Below are positions 47,475 to 60,289 of a stretch of 64,000 nt of DNA, one piece after another. The DNA comes from Drechmeria coniospora (taxonomy: Eukaryota; Ascomycota; Sordariomycetes; Hypocreales; Ophiocordycipitaceae): NCBI RefSeq assembly GCF_001625195.1, contig NC_054389.1, positions 310,001-374,000 of the forward strand, in the 5' to 3' direction. Position 1 is the stretch's first letter. Each line of letters begins with the position of its first letter. The notes beneath the pieces are model-generated. The model searched no databases and was not told where the DNA came from. It saw nothing but the letters and a program-made list of their open reading frames with translations. The translations under genes and the position numbers were made by a program.

Positions 47475-47847
47475 AGTAAGTGAAGGCGTCCTTTTCGATA
47501 TTCGTAACATAAGTGGACTATCTATAGCGCAAGACCTTGCTGACGAAAATCAGTGGATACGAATATATCCAACGCTAAAGTATGGCCTCGATATATCCAA
47601 GAAAGAGAAGGCCGGCATCTATATTGAAGATCTGGCCATTCTCCTAAGCTACATCTGGATCCGTAACGAACAACAGTTTGCGTACGAGCGCCTTTGCGTC
47701 CAGCTAGCAGCGAACCTGATACTGGCTGGCACTACTGCCACTCGCCCGGGTGCTCTGATCGGGATGTTGCTTTGCGAAGCGCTGGACGTTTATTCGCTGC
47801 TGCAGACGTTGCTCGATTTGCTACCGATGGCTAAACGCGGAACTTGA
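47475..47847 (+). pseudogene. Fragment of a DUF3435 tyrosine recombinase (Starship-captain family)
   Basis: An open stretch of about 124 codons without a start codon reads RNISGLSIAQDLADE, then GLDISKKEKAGIYIEDLAIL, LSYIWIRNEQQFAYERLCVQ and LAANLILAGTTATRPGALIG before a TGA at 47845. The combination of a zinc-less hydrophilic lead, the L..L-WxxxxxxFxxERxxVQLA helix and the Tx-A/T-RPGAL motif is that of DUF3435 ('FluG domain') proteins. These are tyrosine recombinases, some of which mobilise giant Starship elements. The Arg in TRPGAL would be the first catalytic Arg. The rest of the catalytic domain is missing, so this is a relic. Confidence 0.6.
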
Positions 47848-48085
47848 TCCGTCGATTCCGCCAGCAACGTCGTGATTGTTGTGTGCGTTACGACCCAAGG
47901 GTTCCGCGGCGATGTTATCGAGTGACGTAGCGAAATCTGTTACGGAGTATACCAAGTATAGCTGCCATTTATTCCTGACCTTGTCACTCATCGGTTGTGC
48001 ATCTCACACTCTGACAGCGCCTACTATACTTTCTCGGTATACGCCATCTCCTACTATTCCTCCCCGGAAGCCTAGTCATATCTGC

Positions 48086-49182
48086 TCAGAAGCGTGCATG
48101 CCTATACCACTCAAAAGTGAAACCAAGTTGTTTAGGCTTACCCGAAGAGAGCAGGTCAAGAAGTCTACGCTTCTCCAAGTCCACACAGACTGCCCTTTTC
48201 GAGAGGAAATCTTCTGCCGAGCGGTCTTGAATTACGACATTAGAGCTGTCGCTACCGGCTTTTCTTTCATTGGCTTGTTCATCGTTCGTTGCCTCCTCGT
48301 TCATCTGCTTTGCGAGAAGCGACTCGGTATAAGCGGCCAATTCCGCAATCGTGGAATATTTGTTGCGCCAACAGTTGTCGATGATTTCGTCAATTGCTAA
48401 ATCAGCGTCTAGTTTCGGAAACTCCATATTCTGCAGCAAGCTCAAGACCTTGGGTCCATGCTCCTTGGGATTCTCGGTGAGAAGTTCATCTCCATAAACC
48501 TCAAAGCCGTAGTTTATCAGGTAGTACAAGGAACCGAGGGCGAACTGCTCTATTCGAGGGCCGAGACAGCCGGAAGTTCCACGCTCTCCTTGATCCGTAT
48601 CGTTGCCATTTAGAAATCGTCCATATGGGGCCAAGAAAGCCTCGAAATATATTCCGATTTCCGCCGCAGAATCGAAATCGGACAGTTTCAGTTGGTTGCG
48701 ATTAAGCAGGATGTTTTCAGGACGCAGGTCCCCGTAAGCGAGGCCGAGCGATTCTAGAAAAGCAACGGCTTGAGTAAGATCGTTTATCCACTGTTTCCTG
48801 AGGAGCAGAGGTTCTAACTTTTCGACTTTGGTAACTATATGGCTTTTCTGGTTACGGATGTGATTTGCTTGTATCCTAGAAGAAAGGGATCCATCTAGTA
48901 ACGAAATCAGCAGGCGCATCTTTCATCCGCCAAAGGGGTCGCACCTATTATATACTCGAGGAAAATGCCGTTGCCTGAATGGTGAAAACACCGTACCACC
49001 GAGGGGCAAGGCGGATGACGCGAGAACAAGTCATAAATCTTGACCTCTTTACGAAATTGCTCTCTCTTAAAGTTGCCGCTCTGTGGGACCTTGACCACGA
49101 TGCGAGGGTTGACCTCGTACACGTAGGAGATGCCTCCTCCGCAGATCCAGTGCATGCCAGGAAACTGGCGCTGAATATCCAT
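48086..49182 (-). CDS. Atypical protein kinase-like protein, 348 residues
   Basis: Two exons (49182-48945 and 48894-48086; 50-bp GT-AG intron with a ctgat branch site) give 348 residues covering a compact kinase domain. Key elements: a Gly-rich loop (CGGGISYVYEV), Lys31 in VVKV, a candidate helix-C Glu46, the catalytic loop YGDLRPENILL with Asp135 and Asn140, and the metal-binding Asp152 in SDFDSA, where DFG is replaced by DFD. HRD is replaced by YGD. No APE motif is obvious. After residue about 280 the tail is hydrophilic and ends with an Arg/Lys-rich segment. GDLRPENIL/DFD kinases form a fungal-expanded group with unknown substrates. The frame is intact and catalytic activity is plausible. 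The DUF3435 relic lies 240 bp past its 3' end. Confidence 0.8.
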
Positions 49183-51320
49183 GAGAACGATGCCACACGA
49201 GAAGCGGTGTCGTGAGGGGTAAGGGTGGAAGCAATCGGTTATAAGAGGAAGGCCGAAGGGGCAAGAATTATTGATACTTACGAAGTCGTGAAGTTACGAG
49301 TACGAGAAGTGGAAATTACCCCGTGCTCCTGAGTGACGGTCGCCAACGAGGCAATACTCGGTTCGGATTGGCTCAGGCATGTTTCATTATCAGGCCAGCC
49401 CCCTTCTGCGCCGGCCAATATCTTACATGAGCGCCTAAGCGTGACATAAATCGAGCGCCATTGGCCCAAGCAACACGTCTTGACGTGCAACCAACTACAA
49501 AAAAAGCAATGGATCACGATTACCTATTGGTGGCACTCTATCTCCGAAAGGCATGTCCGAATCACGTTAATCTCTGCTCACAGCCATCGATTCTTGGGCG
49601 AAACCACGAGGATAGACATTCACGGCGCAGCAACCTATGAGAACCCCGAACGGTCGAGTCTAAACCGTGTTCTTATGCGATCCGAATATGCTACTGGATT
49701 CCATTCAACTACCGGCTCAATTATACCGGCTGGATCATATCTGGTCGCGCAAGATTAGCTAGTAATATACGGAGTAAGTACTTACGGAGTAGATGCTAGT
49801 TAAACAGCCACCAGGATATAGTATTTGACCACTTCAGTCAACCTAAGGTGGTAAATATGTAGTGTATTCTTCGCCTGTACGTAGAACCGTTTGACGGCGC
49901 GGCAATGCAACTAACTAGCTATTAGGTAATTTATAGGTGCAAATGAAAGGCCCACGGCCACAGGCAGCCCACCACCGGCTTGGCAATTAAATCATCGCCG
50001 GGTTGTAGTACTTTCTTTGTACCGATGCTGTTGGGCAGTCACTTTAAGGACCACCCAGTGCATTGATGATGTGTGTGCTTTGTAAAGTCTAGCATCCGCA
50101 ATACCCTAAGATCCATTTATAGAGGGGGCTCCGATATGTGAAAGTTAATCCCCTTACTTCGAAGGTATATAACAGTAATAGGCCGGTCAAATAATCGTAT
50201 TTTCCACCAAGGTCAACCGACAAGATTGCACGATTTGCTCACATGATAATATCGGCGTTAAATGGGCAATACAGTCAGTCCAAAAGCCATGGACTGGACT
50301 GGACTGAATAGGCGGTCCAGTCCAACGGCCCATTATGGACCGCCTATTTCTCACACTGCTTCGTACTTCATACGGAGACTCCGAACGAAGTATTGTATCC
50401 AATCATAGACCTTCAAGCACTTTTCCACGCTCCATTCCTCCTTACGAAAGTTTATCGGCAATACAGTCAGGCATGGATCTCGTTTAGTTGTCATGCCCAT
50501 ATATTCTGTTTCTTGATGGTGCCGCAATTTTTGCAGTCGTTAAGTTCCCTAACCACTCCAGGGGAATCAATTGTGTGCCCGCAAAGATGCTTGGTGGTGG
50601 CAATAAGTAGCTGACACATGGATTTTACCCTAAGATACATGTCAGTCATGAGTTTCTCTGGCAATGATCAACTCACTCGAGGTTTAGATGTCCGATGAAA
50701 TTTGAAGTATCAAACGTTTGATGTGGTGATAGCTTTTGTAGAGGATATGATAGCGAATGAGATTTGGAGAGGGACAAAAGCATATATTTATATTTACAGC
50801 TTTTGACGAGGTTAAAATGTTACTCATGGGACTCGCTCAAATAGTACGAACAGCCTTCTCGGGGGTTGTTGGATGTTGCCTGGAAGGAAGTGGCACAGTC
50901 ACCCCGCGCGTAATATTGACACTTCAAATATTGCTTATTAGACCCAAGTAATTGGTCGTGAATTGTCGGAAATAAGTTACCCTTCTGCACGATCCCTGCA
51001 TCGCGACCACCTATAACTTCGAAGCGCTAGAGAGTCTGGATCGATGTGTTGGCAGCCGTTTTTATTGGCTTGTAATATGTCGTTTGTTTCAAGATATCTC
51101 AAGTTGGGAAAACAACCAATGGGATGATTGGCAAATAAACGGCATCCAAAGTTTACACTGCTATTCAGCCGGGCTCCCATAATTGGGGGAGCGTTGCATG
51201 CGGTTGTTTTACTATTCGACGCCGGCTACGTGTCTTTCGTCGCCACGAAACATCCCACCCATTACTATTTCGCACGCCCAATTTTGACTGGCCGTGATCT
51301 TGCTGGCGGGCGTTCATTCA
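49183..51320. other. Spacer, no supported gene
   Basis: Short frames at 49480-49758 (+), 50393-50614 (+) and 50977-51180 (-, with CFPNLRYLETNDILQANKNG) look mildly protein-like but have no recognisable family. An inverted repeat lies at 50307-50348. Confidence 0.4.
50307..50348. repeat. Perfect 12-bp inverted repeat with 18-bp loop
   Basis: aataggcggtcc (50307-50318) pairs with ggaccgcctatt (50337-50348). Three ggact repeats lie immediately to the left (50291-50305). It may be the end of a small DNA transposon or a transcription-factor site; no second copy was noticed. Confidence 0.7.
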
Positions 51321-51321
51321 T

Positions 51322-51521
51322 GTGGCCGTTGGTCAACTGCATCAGACGCGTCACATGGCTACGATGTAACCAATGAACTCAGAACCACATGCGGCCGGGC
51401 TGGTAAGTCTTGACCGAATTGTGGCCGTTGGTCAGCTGCATCAGACGCGTCATATCGCTACGGTGTACTCCGTGCTTCGTAACCAATGAACTCATAATCA
51501 CATGCGGCCGGGCTGGCAAGG
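51322..51521. repeat. Direct duplication of about 100 bp
   Basis: gtggccgttggtca(a/g)ctgc starts at 51322 and 51421. Both copies continue atcagacgcgtca, then aaccaatgaactca and cacatgcggccgggctgg. The second copy has a 14-bp insertion around ctccgtgcttcg. The damaged Copia relic begins directly after the second copy. Confidence 0.85.
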
Positions 51522-51524
51522 TTA

Positions 51525-51690
51525 CTACTAGTCCTACTAGGACCAGTAGGTTGCAAGGAACTAACGGACCTACTAGTCCTATCAGGACCAGTAGGTTGCA
51601 AGGAATCAACGGACCTACTAGTCCTACTAGGACCAGTAGGTTGTAAGGAGCCAACGGACCAACTAGTCCTACTAGGACTAGCACAACAGA
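51525..51690 (+). repeat. 45-bp coding minisatellite in the Copia linker
   Basis: Almost four units encoding GPTSPTRTSRLQGAN-type 15-residue repeats, built on cctactagtcctactaggac. The Copia copy at 63270-63400 (minus strand) has about two and a half units, so copy number differs between elements. Confidence 0.9.
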
Positions 51691-52562
51691 GGGGGTCCTG
51701 GCCTAGCCAACAGAGGATCTACCAGATACCTCTCTTCCAGATGCACTAGAACCAGAAGACAACCCTAACCCAATAGATCTTAACCTAGCGTATTGGATCC
51801 AGGACCTATACTACTAAGCTAAAGCCAAGCAACCACTAGATAGTAGCAAGCCTACTAGCTGGAAGCAGGTACTTAAGTCAGACAATAAAGACCAGTGGAT
51901 AAGTACTATATTCTTGGAATTCCAGTAACTTATCCAGGTAGGGGTATTTTATTGTATCCCCCTTTAAGAAATACCAACTGGTAGACGACTTTTAAAAAGC
52001 CGACTTGTACTACAAGTCAAAAAGGATCAGCAGAATAACCCTATTAAATTCAAGGCACGACTGGTAGCTAAGGGATTTATGCAAATTGAAGGCCTCAATT
52101 ACATTAAGACTGTTGCAACTACTAGTATTCCAACTACCTAGAGGATACTACTAGCCCTAGCCGCCCAGAATAACTAGTACGTCGAACAAATCGACTTTAT
52201 TAGTGCTTTCCTAAACAGTAAGCTACTAGCTAAGCTAGGCTATAACCCAGCAGTCAAACAAGGTATCCTTTTGAAAAGGCACTCTACGGCCTAAAACAAG
52301 GACCTAAAGAGTAGCAGGAGGTACTTGCCAAACTGCTACAACAATACGGATACAGCCCTCTTGTATCTAATCCGGCTATTTACTATAACAGTACTACTAG
52401 TACTTATATAATTAGCTATATCGATAACTGCCTACATATTGGACTAAACCTTGCATACATTAATAGGTTAAAACAATAACTATACAAAGTCTACCCAATT
52501 AAAGACCGCGGACAGGCCGCCTTCTTCCTAGGCGTCCAGATCAGTCGAATAACTAAGGGTAT

Positions 52563-53293
52563 TCTTTGCAATTGATGCGCAAGAGGAGGGGATAGTGGAA
52601 GTATATCGCACGGACTAGTAAATCAATTATACTGTTAGTAACAGCAATAAGGGGAGTGCCAGTTAGTAACTGGGCAAGAGTGCACAATTGGTAGTACCGA
52701 ATTATACAAACGAATGCGATTATTTCTTCTAGCTACAGTACAGGAAAAGAGCGGCTATTTATGTCTACAGATCAATCCCCAATAACGGCTTAATCGGAGA
52801 TTCCATCGTGGATCAAAGGCGCCATCGTACTATGGCTTAATGGCTGAAACCATTATACAGTTGGATAACTGTTTCAGTCACACTTTAGTTGACTGCTTCC
52901 GTCATAAGGTTGGATGGATTGTTTCAGTTATTAGCTTGGCTAATTCCATCACATAATGAATGGGTGGTCCGGCCCAAGTTAGTATTGTGGACTGGCAAGC
53001 GCTAGTAGCGACTGGGAGAGCTGCAATTGTCGTTCCGATCAATTGGCTCCAGGGGTCGACTGGCTACTACCTATGTGGGTCACCTTGTAGTAGTGAGTTG
53101 GTTGGTAGTAGCACTACCGTGTGTCGCTCCAAGTCGTGGTTCGGAGAAGTAGTACGTTGTATAATTATTGGTCAACTCAACATGCTTACCGATACTCGCA
53201 GTATAGTATAGCATCCGTACTAGTAGTACTAGTACTAATAGGATAGTATCCTATTTAGGTAGTCTTACTAGTATAAATACTAGTATTTTAACA
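52563..53293 (-). mobile_element. Solo LTR B of the Copia family with target duplication
   Basis: Minus orientation, TGTTAAAATACTAG... to ...TCAATTGCAAAGA, flanked by GGTAT on both sides (52558-52562 and 53294-53298). The interrupted Copia frame continues on the right (LSQKGYI). ACATAAATAG (minus strand, about 52760) is a candidate TATA box. Part of the middle differs from LTRs A, D and E. Confidence 0.9.
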
Positions 53294-53848
53294 GGTATTA
53301 CTCTTAGTCAAAAAGGGTATATTAAGGAAGCCCTATCCCGGTTTAGGTTAAAGGAGGCCAAGGCAGTAGTAATACCACTATAGCCAGGAGTACTTAAGCA
53401 GGCTACTACAACGCCCCTTACTCCCTTATCTACAACCGACTAACTAGTATGCTAACAAATAGTAGGGACTTTAATGTACCTTATGCTATTAACCCGACCA
53501 GATATAGCGTTTGCAACCCAATGGCTATCTCGGTATATGCACTAGGCTACTAGCCTGCAGCTATTAGCTAGCAAGAACCTTCTTCGACATCTAAAAGGAA
53601 CTATAGACCTAGCTATCTGCTACTAGTCTAAGCCTACAGTACCCAATCTACTTGGATTTTCCGACAGCGACTTTGCAGGTAACTTAGACTCCTCTAAGTC
53701 TACCTATATGTACCTCTTTACCCTAGCAGGTGGACCAATCTGCTAGAAATCAAAAAGGGCCAATACTATTGCTCTTTCTACCGTAGAGGCAGAATCGGAT
53801 GCCCTACTGGAAGCTATTCGGGAACTTAAATAGCTAGATAGTCTATTT

Positions 53849-54020
53849 TGTTATGGTATCGGGCTTAGCCCGATATAGGAGAACGGAGGGAACCAAGGGA
53901 CCCACTAGGAGGAACGCACACAACTAGAAGCCCTAGTTACTAAGTAGTTTTCCTATCCTTTAAGTCTTTTAATAAACATTATTAAGAGTCCTAGAGCAGC
54001 CGCCTAGTAACTCCGTAATA
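53849..54020 (+). repeat. 5' LTR of the Gypsy element
   Basis: Same sequence family as the solo LTR at 46439-46609. The terminal CA has become TA here (gtaata instead of gtaaca), consistent with CpA-to-TpA decay. Confidence 0.9.
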
Positions 54021-57000
54021 TTTAAAAGACTTTACTTATACCGGTTAGGAGGAAGGAAAAGCCTAACTATTATAAGTCAAAATAAATAAGGGGAAGCCTA
54101 AAGAAATTAACCTCCAGCAAGTTATAGAGGACTTTATAGCAAAAGTCTACATAGAGTTTGGCCGAATGCACGCCCAAATAGAAACGTACTTTGTATAAAT
54201 CTTAGCTCTACAGAAGAATAGGCAGTAATAGGTATAGCAAGACCTAAGGCACTCGTCGGCCCAGCCAATAGACACTGCAACAATCGACCCCCAGTAGGAA
54301 CGGACCGGAGACGAGTCGGGTACACTACGGGCCCGTATTAAACGCAAACCGATCCCGGTCGGGGACCCGTATAACGGCAATAAGGGTACCTTTGCAGCCT
54401 AGAAGTTCTGCATAGACCGTAAGCTCCGGGTAGATAGGAACTTTATTGGGTCCGCCTAGGACTAATAGATCTTCGTTTAGCAAAACCTCTCGGCTAAAGT
54501 CCAGCAATAAGTTACAACGTACTTTAAGGAAGGCTCCCGCATCGGTTACGACCCGTTCTAATTTCTAACGTACCTCGAATCGGCTTATAGCGATCCCTAC
54601 CGCTAGCAACTGGCGGTTGTCGAACTGAAGGATATTAGGCAAGGGATATCGGAGTCGTTCCTAGCGTTCCTTATACGCTTCGAAAAGAAGCTTATACTAG
54701 TAGGAGGGATACATTAGCCTAGCAAGGTAAAACTTATAAAGCTCCGTATTAGGCTAACTAAGAGAATAAGGGACTATATCCTCTAGCGGGGGACTATAAT
54801 AGATAACTACAATAAGGCGGTCGATGTATATAAACGAATCGTATCCGAAATAGAATTGCAATATATAGAGGATAAAATTAAGAACTAGGGCGGGCCCAGC
54901 TAGGGGACGGCTAGGGCGACCCCCTAACTCAATAAGGACAGCAATACCCTAATGTTAGGGGTTAATACGGCGGGCTCTAGGGCTACGGCCGGGCCTAGAG
55001 CGGCTACAACCAGACCAATAACGAAAACGAACTAGGGCCGAGGCAGGCCCTAACAGCGGGCAAAATAGGTTATATAGAAAGAAAGAAATAGGCATAGGGC
55101 GGCCAGTATATATATCCATTGCGGGGAGGGAGGCCACTATATCTAACAATACCTATAACAAGCCGTAATCCAATATACCCTAGGGATAAGTATTTAGGCC
55201 GCTTAGGGAGAAGAATATATTCGCAAGGAATTAGAAACCAAGGAAGAAGAAGAAAACAAAGCGCCTTTAAGCTAAGTCTTATATAAAGGTACAAAGGGTT
55301 TACAGGTAAGCTAACTATAAGGAACTAAGGGAATTAGGAGATTAAGTTCAAAAAGATTACACTAAGGATAGACGGACTACCCTTCCTTATTGCTATACTT
55401 GTAAATTCTATAAGATTCCTTAATATTTAAATTAATAGCGGCTATAACTACTATAGGGCTATTAGCGAAAGAATAGCCTAATACCTACAACTTAAGCTTA
55501 TCCCTCTTCCAACAAAAAGGCTACTCCAAACGGCTATTATAATATCTCGGCGGAATATAGGTAATACCCTTGCCTACCCTACAATAACTAATATAGTCCG
55601 TACAACAATTGATATAAATAGCTAGAAGAGCCTAGTACTCCTATACGTTATCCTAGGCCTAAGTCGAGATGCTATACTAGGTCTACAATAGATAGAATAC
55701 TAACAGGTTACCCTAAACGCAATAGATCGGACCCTTATAATCGGAGCGGTAGGTAACTAAATCGTATAAGCAAACAACATCCGCCCTCCCAACGGGTCCC
55801 AAGAGGTATACCTTACGCTAGTATAAACCTTTTTACAGAAACAATAGGGAGTACTAGTAGTAACAAGCTTGCGAGAAATAGTAACAAAACTATAAAAAAT
55901 AGCGCTATAAGTACCCGGAAGTATAAATACAATAGTAATAGCCCTACCTACTCTCCCAATAGCCCTCCAGGACTATACTAATCTCTTTAATAAGGAATAG
56001 GCCTTAGGCCTACTACTATACTAGGGCTCCTAGGACCACTACATCCGACTGCAACAAAACGATAAGGGAGAAATACTATAGCTACCCTAGGGCCTACTAT
56101 ACAATTTGCTATAAAACTAACTACTTAAAGTCCGTAAATAGATTATAGACCTACTGGATAAGGGATAGATATAGGTAAGTTTATTAGCAATAGTAGTACT
56201 AATACTACTTACTAAGAAAGAAAACGGAGGATAGAGGCTATATATAGACTACTAGGCCCTAAATAAGATTATATAATAGGATTGCTACCTACTCCCGCTA
56301 GTTAAAGAAACGCTATACTTACTCTTAGGGGTACGCTAGTTTACCAAACTAAACGTACGAGCAGTATTCTATAAGTTACGTATAGCGCTAGGAGATAAAC
56401 CGCTTACGGTATTCTATATACAATTTAGTCTATTTAAATAGTTAGTCTACCCTTTCGGTCTAACCGGAGTACTAGCTTTATTCTAAAGATATATTAACGG
56501 GGTATTATAGGATAAATTAAGGGAGTAGGTTATAGCCTATCTAAACAATATCCTAATCTATACCTCCAGATCAAAGGCCGACTACCTTACTAAGGTTAGG
56601 GAAATCCTTAAGCAGCTCCGGGCAGCCAGTCTATATCTAGATCTCAATAAGTACGCATTTGCAATAACAGAAGTTAAATACCTTAGGTTTATTATCTAAG
56701 CAGGCGTTAAGGTTAGGCCCAACCTAGCGAAAATCGCTGCAATTTAAGAATAGCAACTACCTACTAAGGTAAGGGGGATTAGGAGCTTCCTAGGTTTTAC
56801 AAACTTCTACTGTAAATTTATTCCCAATTTTACAAGCCTTACGGAACTACTTACAGCCCTTATAGGGAGGGGTATACTATTCCGCTAGGGACCTAAAGAA
56901 GATATAGCCTTCTAATCCCTTAAGCGTACCTTTTCGTTATACCCGATTTTAGTATAATAGGACCCAGATAGGAAGACTCTCGTTAAGACTAATTGCTTAG

Positions 57001-58401
57001 GTAAGGTACTAGGCGGATGCCTCTTGCAAATCGACAGTAAGGGGGTCCTATAACTAATAGCCTACTACTTAGCTAAACTTATACTAATAAAAAGGAATTA
57101 TACAATCTACGATAAGGAACTCCTAGTAGTTATTAGCTATCTTAAGGTATAGTCGGTAGACCTATAAGGTATTACAGAACTATTTACTATTCTAACGGAC
57201 TATAAGAACCTTAAATACTTTACCAAACTACGGAAGATATCGGAACAATAGGTACAATAGGCGGAAGTCCTTATAAACTTTAATTACTTACTACAGTATA
57301 GACTAGGCTTATAAGCATAACGGCCGGATACGCTCTTGCATTAGGAATAAGATAAGGAGGACGCACTACGCCTAGGACAAATACTTCGGCCAGTATCAAT
57401 CTCTACACTACAGGAGGCGCCCAAAGGCCAACCCGCGCAAGAAGGTCCTAACGCCCAGGACACCCAGGATATAGCAATTACAAATACAAGAATAAATCGG
57501 GCAAATACAGGGACAGACCGGGCCTAGGCCGGCTGCAAAGTACCAAGCGCCTAAGACACAATAGCTACAAATACAGAAGCGGACCGGGCCCGTCTAAAGA
57601 CAGAAGGGGGACAAGGAGCTATCGATATATCCCAATTACTCCTAGCAGTATAGGGATAAATAGGGAAGGAGATACTATTTTTATAAAATACACTAACCGG
57701 CCGACTACTCTTCCCAGAACCCTACCTATAGGAATTATAGGACCAGGCGTTACAAAACGATACAATATATAAAGCCTAACGATAAGCAGTTACAATAGGT
57801 ATATAGAAATTCCTAGTAGAAGCAAAGACAAAAGAACAAACGGCCAATTATACTATTAGTACCTATAGTACAACATACTATAGGGAACGCCTATAGTTAC
57901 TAGCCTAGGAACTACTAATAATGCAAATAATACAATAGGTATACAAATTACCTATATCGGGCTACCCGAGTCGAAACGGAATATTTTAGGTACTTTAGCG
58001 GGACTTCTACTAGGATAGTATATTGCAGGACGTAGTATAGTATATTTAGAATTACTACTACTACTAGAGCCGTAAGAGCCGTTTATAGAGACAGGGACTC
58101 CTATAACCAATCCCCCCGCCAAACCGTTATTGGAAGCAAATATTAATCGACTTTATAACCGACCTACTAGTATAGAACGATAAGGACCCCTAATTCTTAA
58201 TAATTATTACAGACCGCCTCTCCAAATTTATTTAACTAAAGGTAATAACTACAATAAGTATAAAGGCTTATACGGAATAGTTTAAGACCTATTGGTAGTA
58301 ATTTAGGGGTTTTCCCACCCAGATTATAACGGATTGGGGATTAGACTAGCTTAGTAAGTTCTAGATATCCCTATGCTCCCTTACTGGTACGGAATAATTC
58401 T

Positions 58402-59335
58402 TCTTAAAATAAAAAGGGGAAATACCTCTTGGAATAAAGGGGTAAAATAGGAAGGGTGCGCAGTGGAAGTTCAGTTGCACGGACTATCCAAAATGGATAT
58501 CAATCGATGCTGTTAGTAACAGCAGGAAGTGCACCAGTTAGTAACTGGGCAGGGAATACAGATTTGAACAAGTCAAATAGTAGTACCAAGGGACAATTCA
58601 GAAAAGAAAGACTGTTGTGTTTCTTGTGCTTGCTTGCGCGCGTGCGTGTGTATTTAGCGTACGTCTTGTATGTGTGTACCTAACTATCTAAGAGTGTAGG
58701 AAAGGGAGGACCATTTTATACCTGAGAGGTAGTACCTCAATCAGTGCAATGTGCACGTGTTGGAATTCTGTCTGATTCCATACAATGCATCTCCGAACAA
58801 TCTGCTTGCATTCAATGCAGCTCCAAATACTCTGGTTGAGTCATACTGCAAGTTGGTTGCAACTAGTAGGGTTGATCAGTATTAGGGTTCGGTCGCGACA
58901 GTACAGCAGCAGTGCTGCAGTAGTCGAGTGGGCCAGTAGTAGTACTGCTGGCAAGCAACTGCTAGTTGCAGTTGGGTGGGTCCTCCCGCGCAACAGTAGT
59001 ACTGTTGGCGAGCAACTACTAGTAGTAGTTGGGAGCGCGTCAATTGACGGCCCGATCAATGATCTTGCTTGGTCGACCAAGTACCACTTTGTACGTGACG
59101 TGCGACAGTAGTAAATTGGCTGGGCAGTAGTACTGCCATCAATTGTACCAAGTCGGAGCGAGGAGAATTTGCATAGCAAGTGCAATTCGTCAACTCGATA
59201 TACTACCTGTACGTGCAGTACAGTGGTAGTATATGGGCAAGCAGTAGTACTGCTGCCCGGTGTTGCAAATTACAATACATAGGATAGTATCCTATTTGGG
59301 TAGTCTTACTAGTATAAATACCAGTAATTTTAACA
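58402..59335 (-). mobile_element. Solo LTR D of the Copia family, inserted in the Gypsy integrase
   Basis: Minus orientation, TGTTAAAATTACTGG... to ...TATTTTAAGA, flanked by ATTCT (58397-58401 and 59336-59340). The Gypsy integrase frame resumes directly to the right. A TATA-like TATAAAAT lies at about 58712-58720 on the minus strand. Its middle part (58740-59230) is unlike that of LTR E. Confidence 0.88.
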
Positions 59336-60289
59336 ATTCTTATTAACGTTATACTACCCCCAGACGGATAGGGGTACCAAGAGGGTAAATTAGGAAATTT
59401 AAGCCACCTTACGGATCCTAATCTTATTTAAGCAATTCGACTAACCGGCCTACCTAGCCGCCTACTAGCTTACCCTAAATAATAGGGAGTCTTTAGTTAC
59501 AGGAGTTAGCCCGAACAAGCTATTATTAAGCTACAAAATCGGTACAATACTTAGGGTAAAGGATAACTAGGTAAGCGTAATAATACCAAAAGGGAGGGCT
59601 ATTACTTTCCTATAATACCTAAGGGAAGGAACAGAAATTATACAAGCAGCTATTACCTTTATATAATAACGCTTATATAAGTCGGTAGTAGCTTTAGGTC
59701 GCCTAGTAGAGAAGTTCTAAGTAGGTAATAAGGTCTAGCTCAGCCTTAGATATATTAAAACCAATAGGCCATATAGGAAGCTAGACTAGGTAACTTCTAA
59801 GTTTACGGTACTAGCAGTACTAATACTACTTATAGTAACACTAAATATTCCTTAGGGCTTATACCCTACCTTCTATATAAACCTTATCGAAAGGGCAGCA
59901 AACAACCCCTTACCCAGTTAGGTAGTACGGGATTTAGAGCCAGGCCTACTACTAGTCTAAAATAAGGATAGCACCTTACAAGAGGAATACTAGGTTAAAC
60001 GCATCCTTACAATAAGGGGGGCCTAAGGCCAAGGGGGATAACGCAATACCCTTGTAAAATAGCTAGGTTACAAATAACTAACCTAGGAACTAATAGAGGC
60101 TCTAGTACAAACGGAAGCCCTAGAGGAATTTACGCAGCAATAGGGAGATCCCTATACAAATAGTAAAGCGCGGGTAAGCTGCAAAACGAAACGTAAAATT
60201 TTAACTATACCCAAGGAAAAAACCGGCCCTAGAGCGCCCCCAACAAAGGCCCAACCTAATACTACTACTATAGATATGCACTAGCCGTA

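Larger units (their letters stand above)
51522..53848 (+). mobile_element. Copia relic 2 (RIP-damaged, 5'-truncated, interrupted)
   Basis: Colinear with the Copia element at 61500-64000 (opposite strand), from the integrase-RT linker through RNase H. The linker repeat, the RT start (DLNLAYWIQDL), VAKGFMQIEGL, FLNS and LDSLF blocks are visible, but many Trp and Gln codons read TAG or TAA. About 90 bp of RT are missing after FLNS. LTR B (52563-53293) interrupts the frame inside the RT/RNase H connection. At 53849 the relic is cut by the Gypsy element. Confidence 0.9.

Noticed and set aside
47876..48400. Plus-strand frame of 174 codons opposite the kinase 3' end
   Set aside because: It lies antisense to a clean kinase exon with all motifs, and its own content is not recognisable.
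50307..50348. DNA-transposon terminal repeat
   Set aside because: A perfect 12-bp stem exists, but the loop is 18 bp, there is no transposase and no second copy. It is kept only as an inverted repeat.
54134..55294. Minus-strand frames of 60-77 codons inside the Gypsy gag region
   Set aside because: They are antisense to recognisable, decayed gag. RIP removed plus-strand frames and left chance openings on the other strand.
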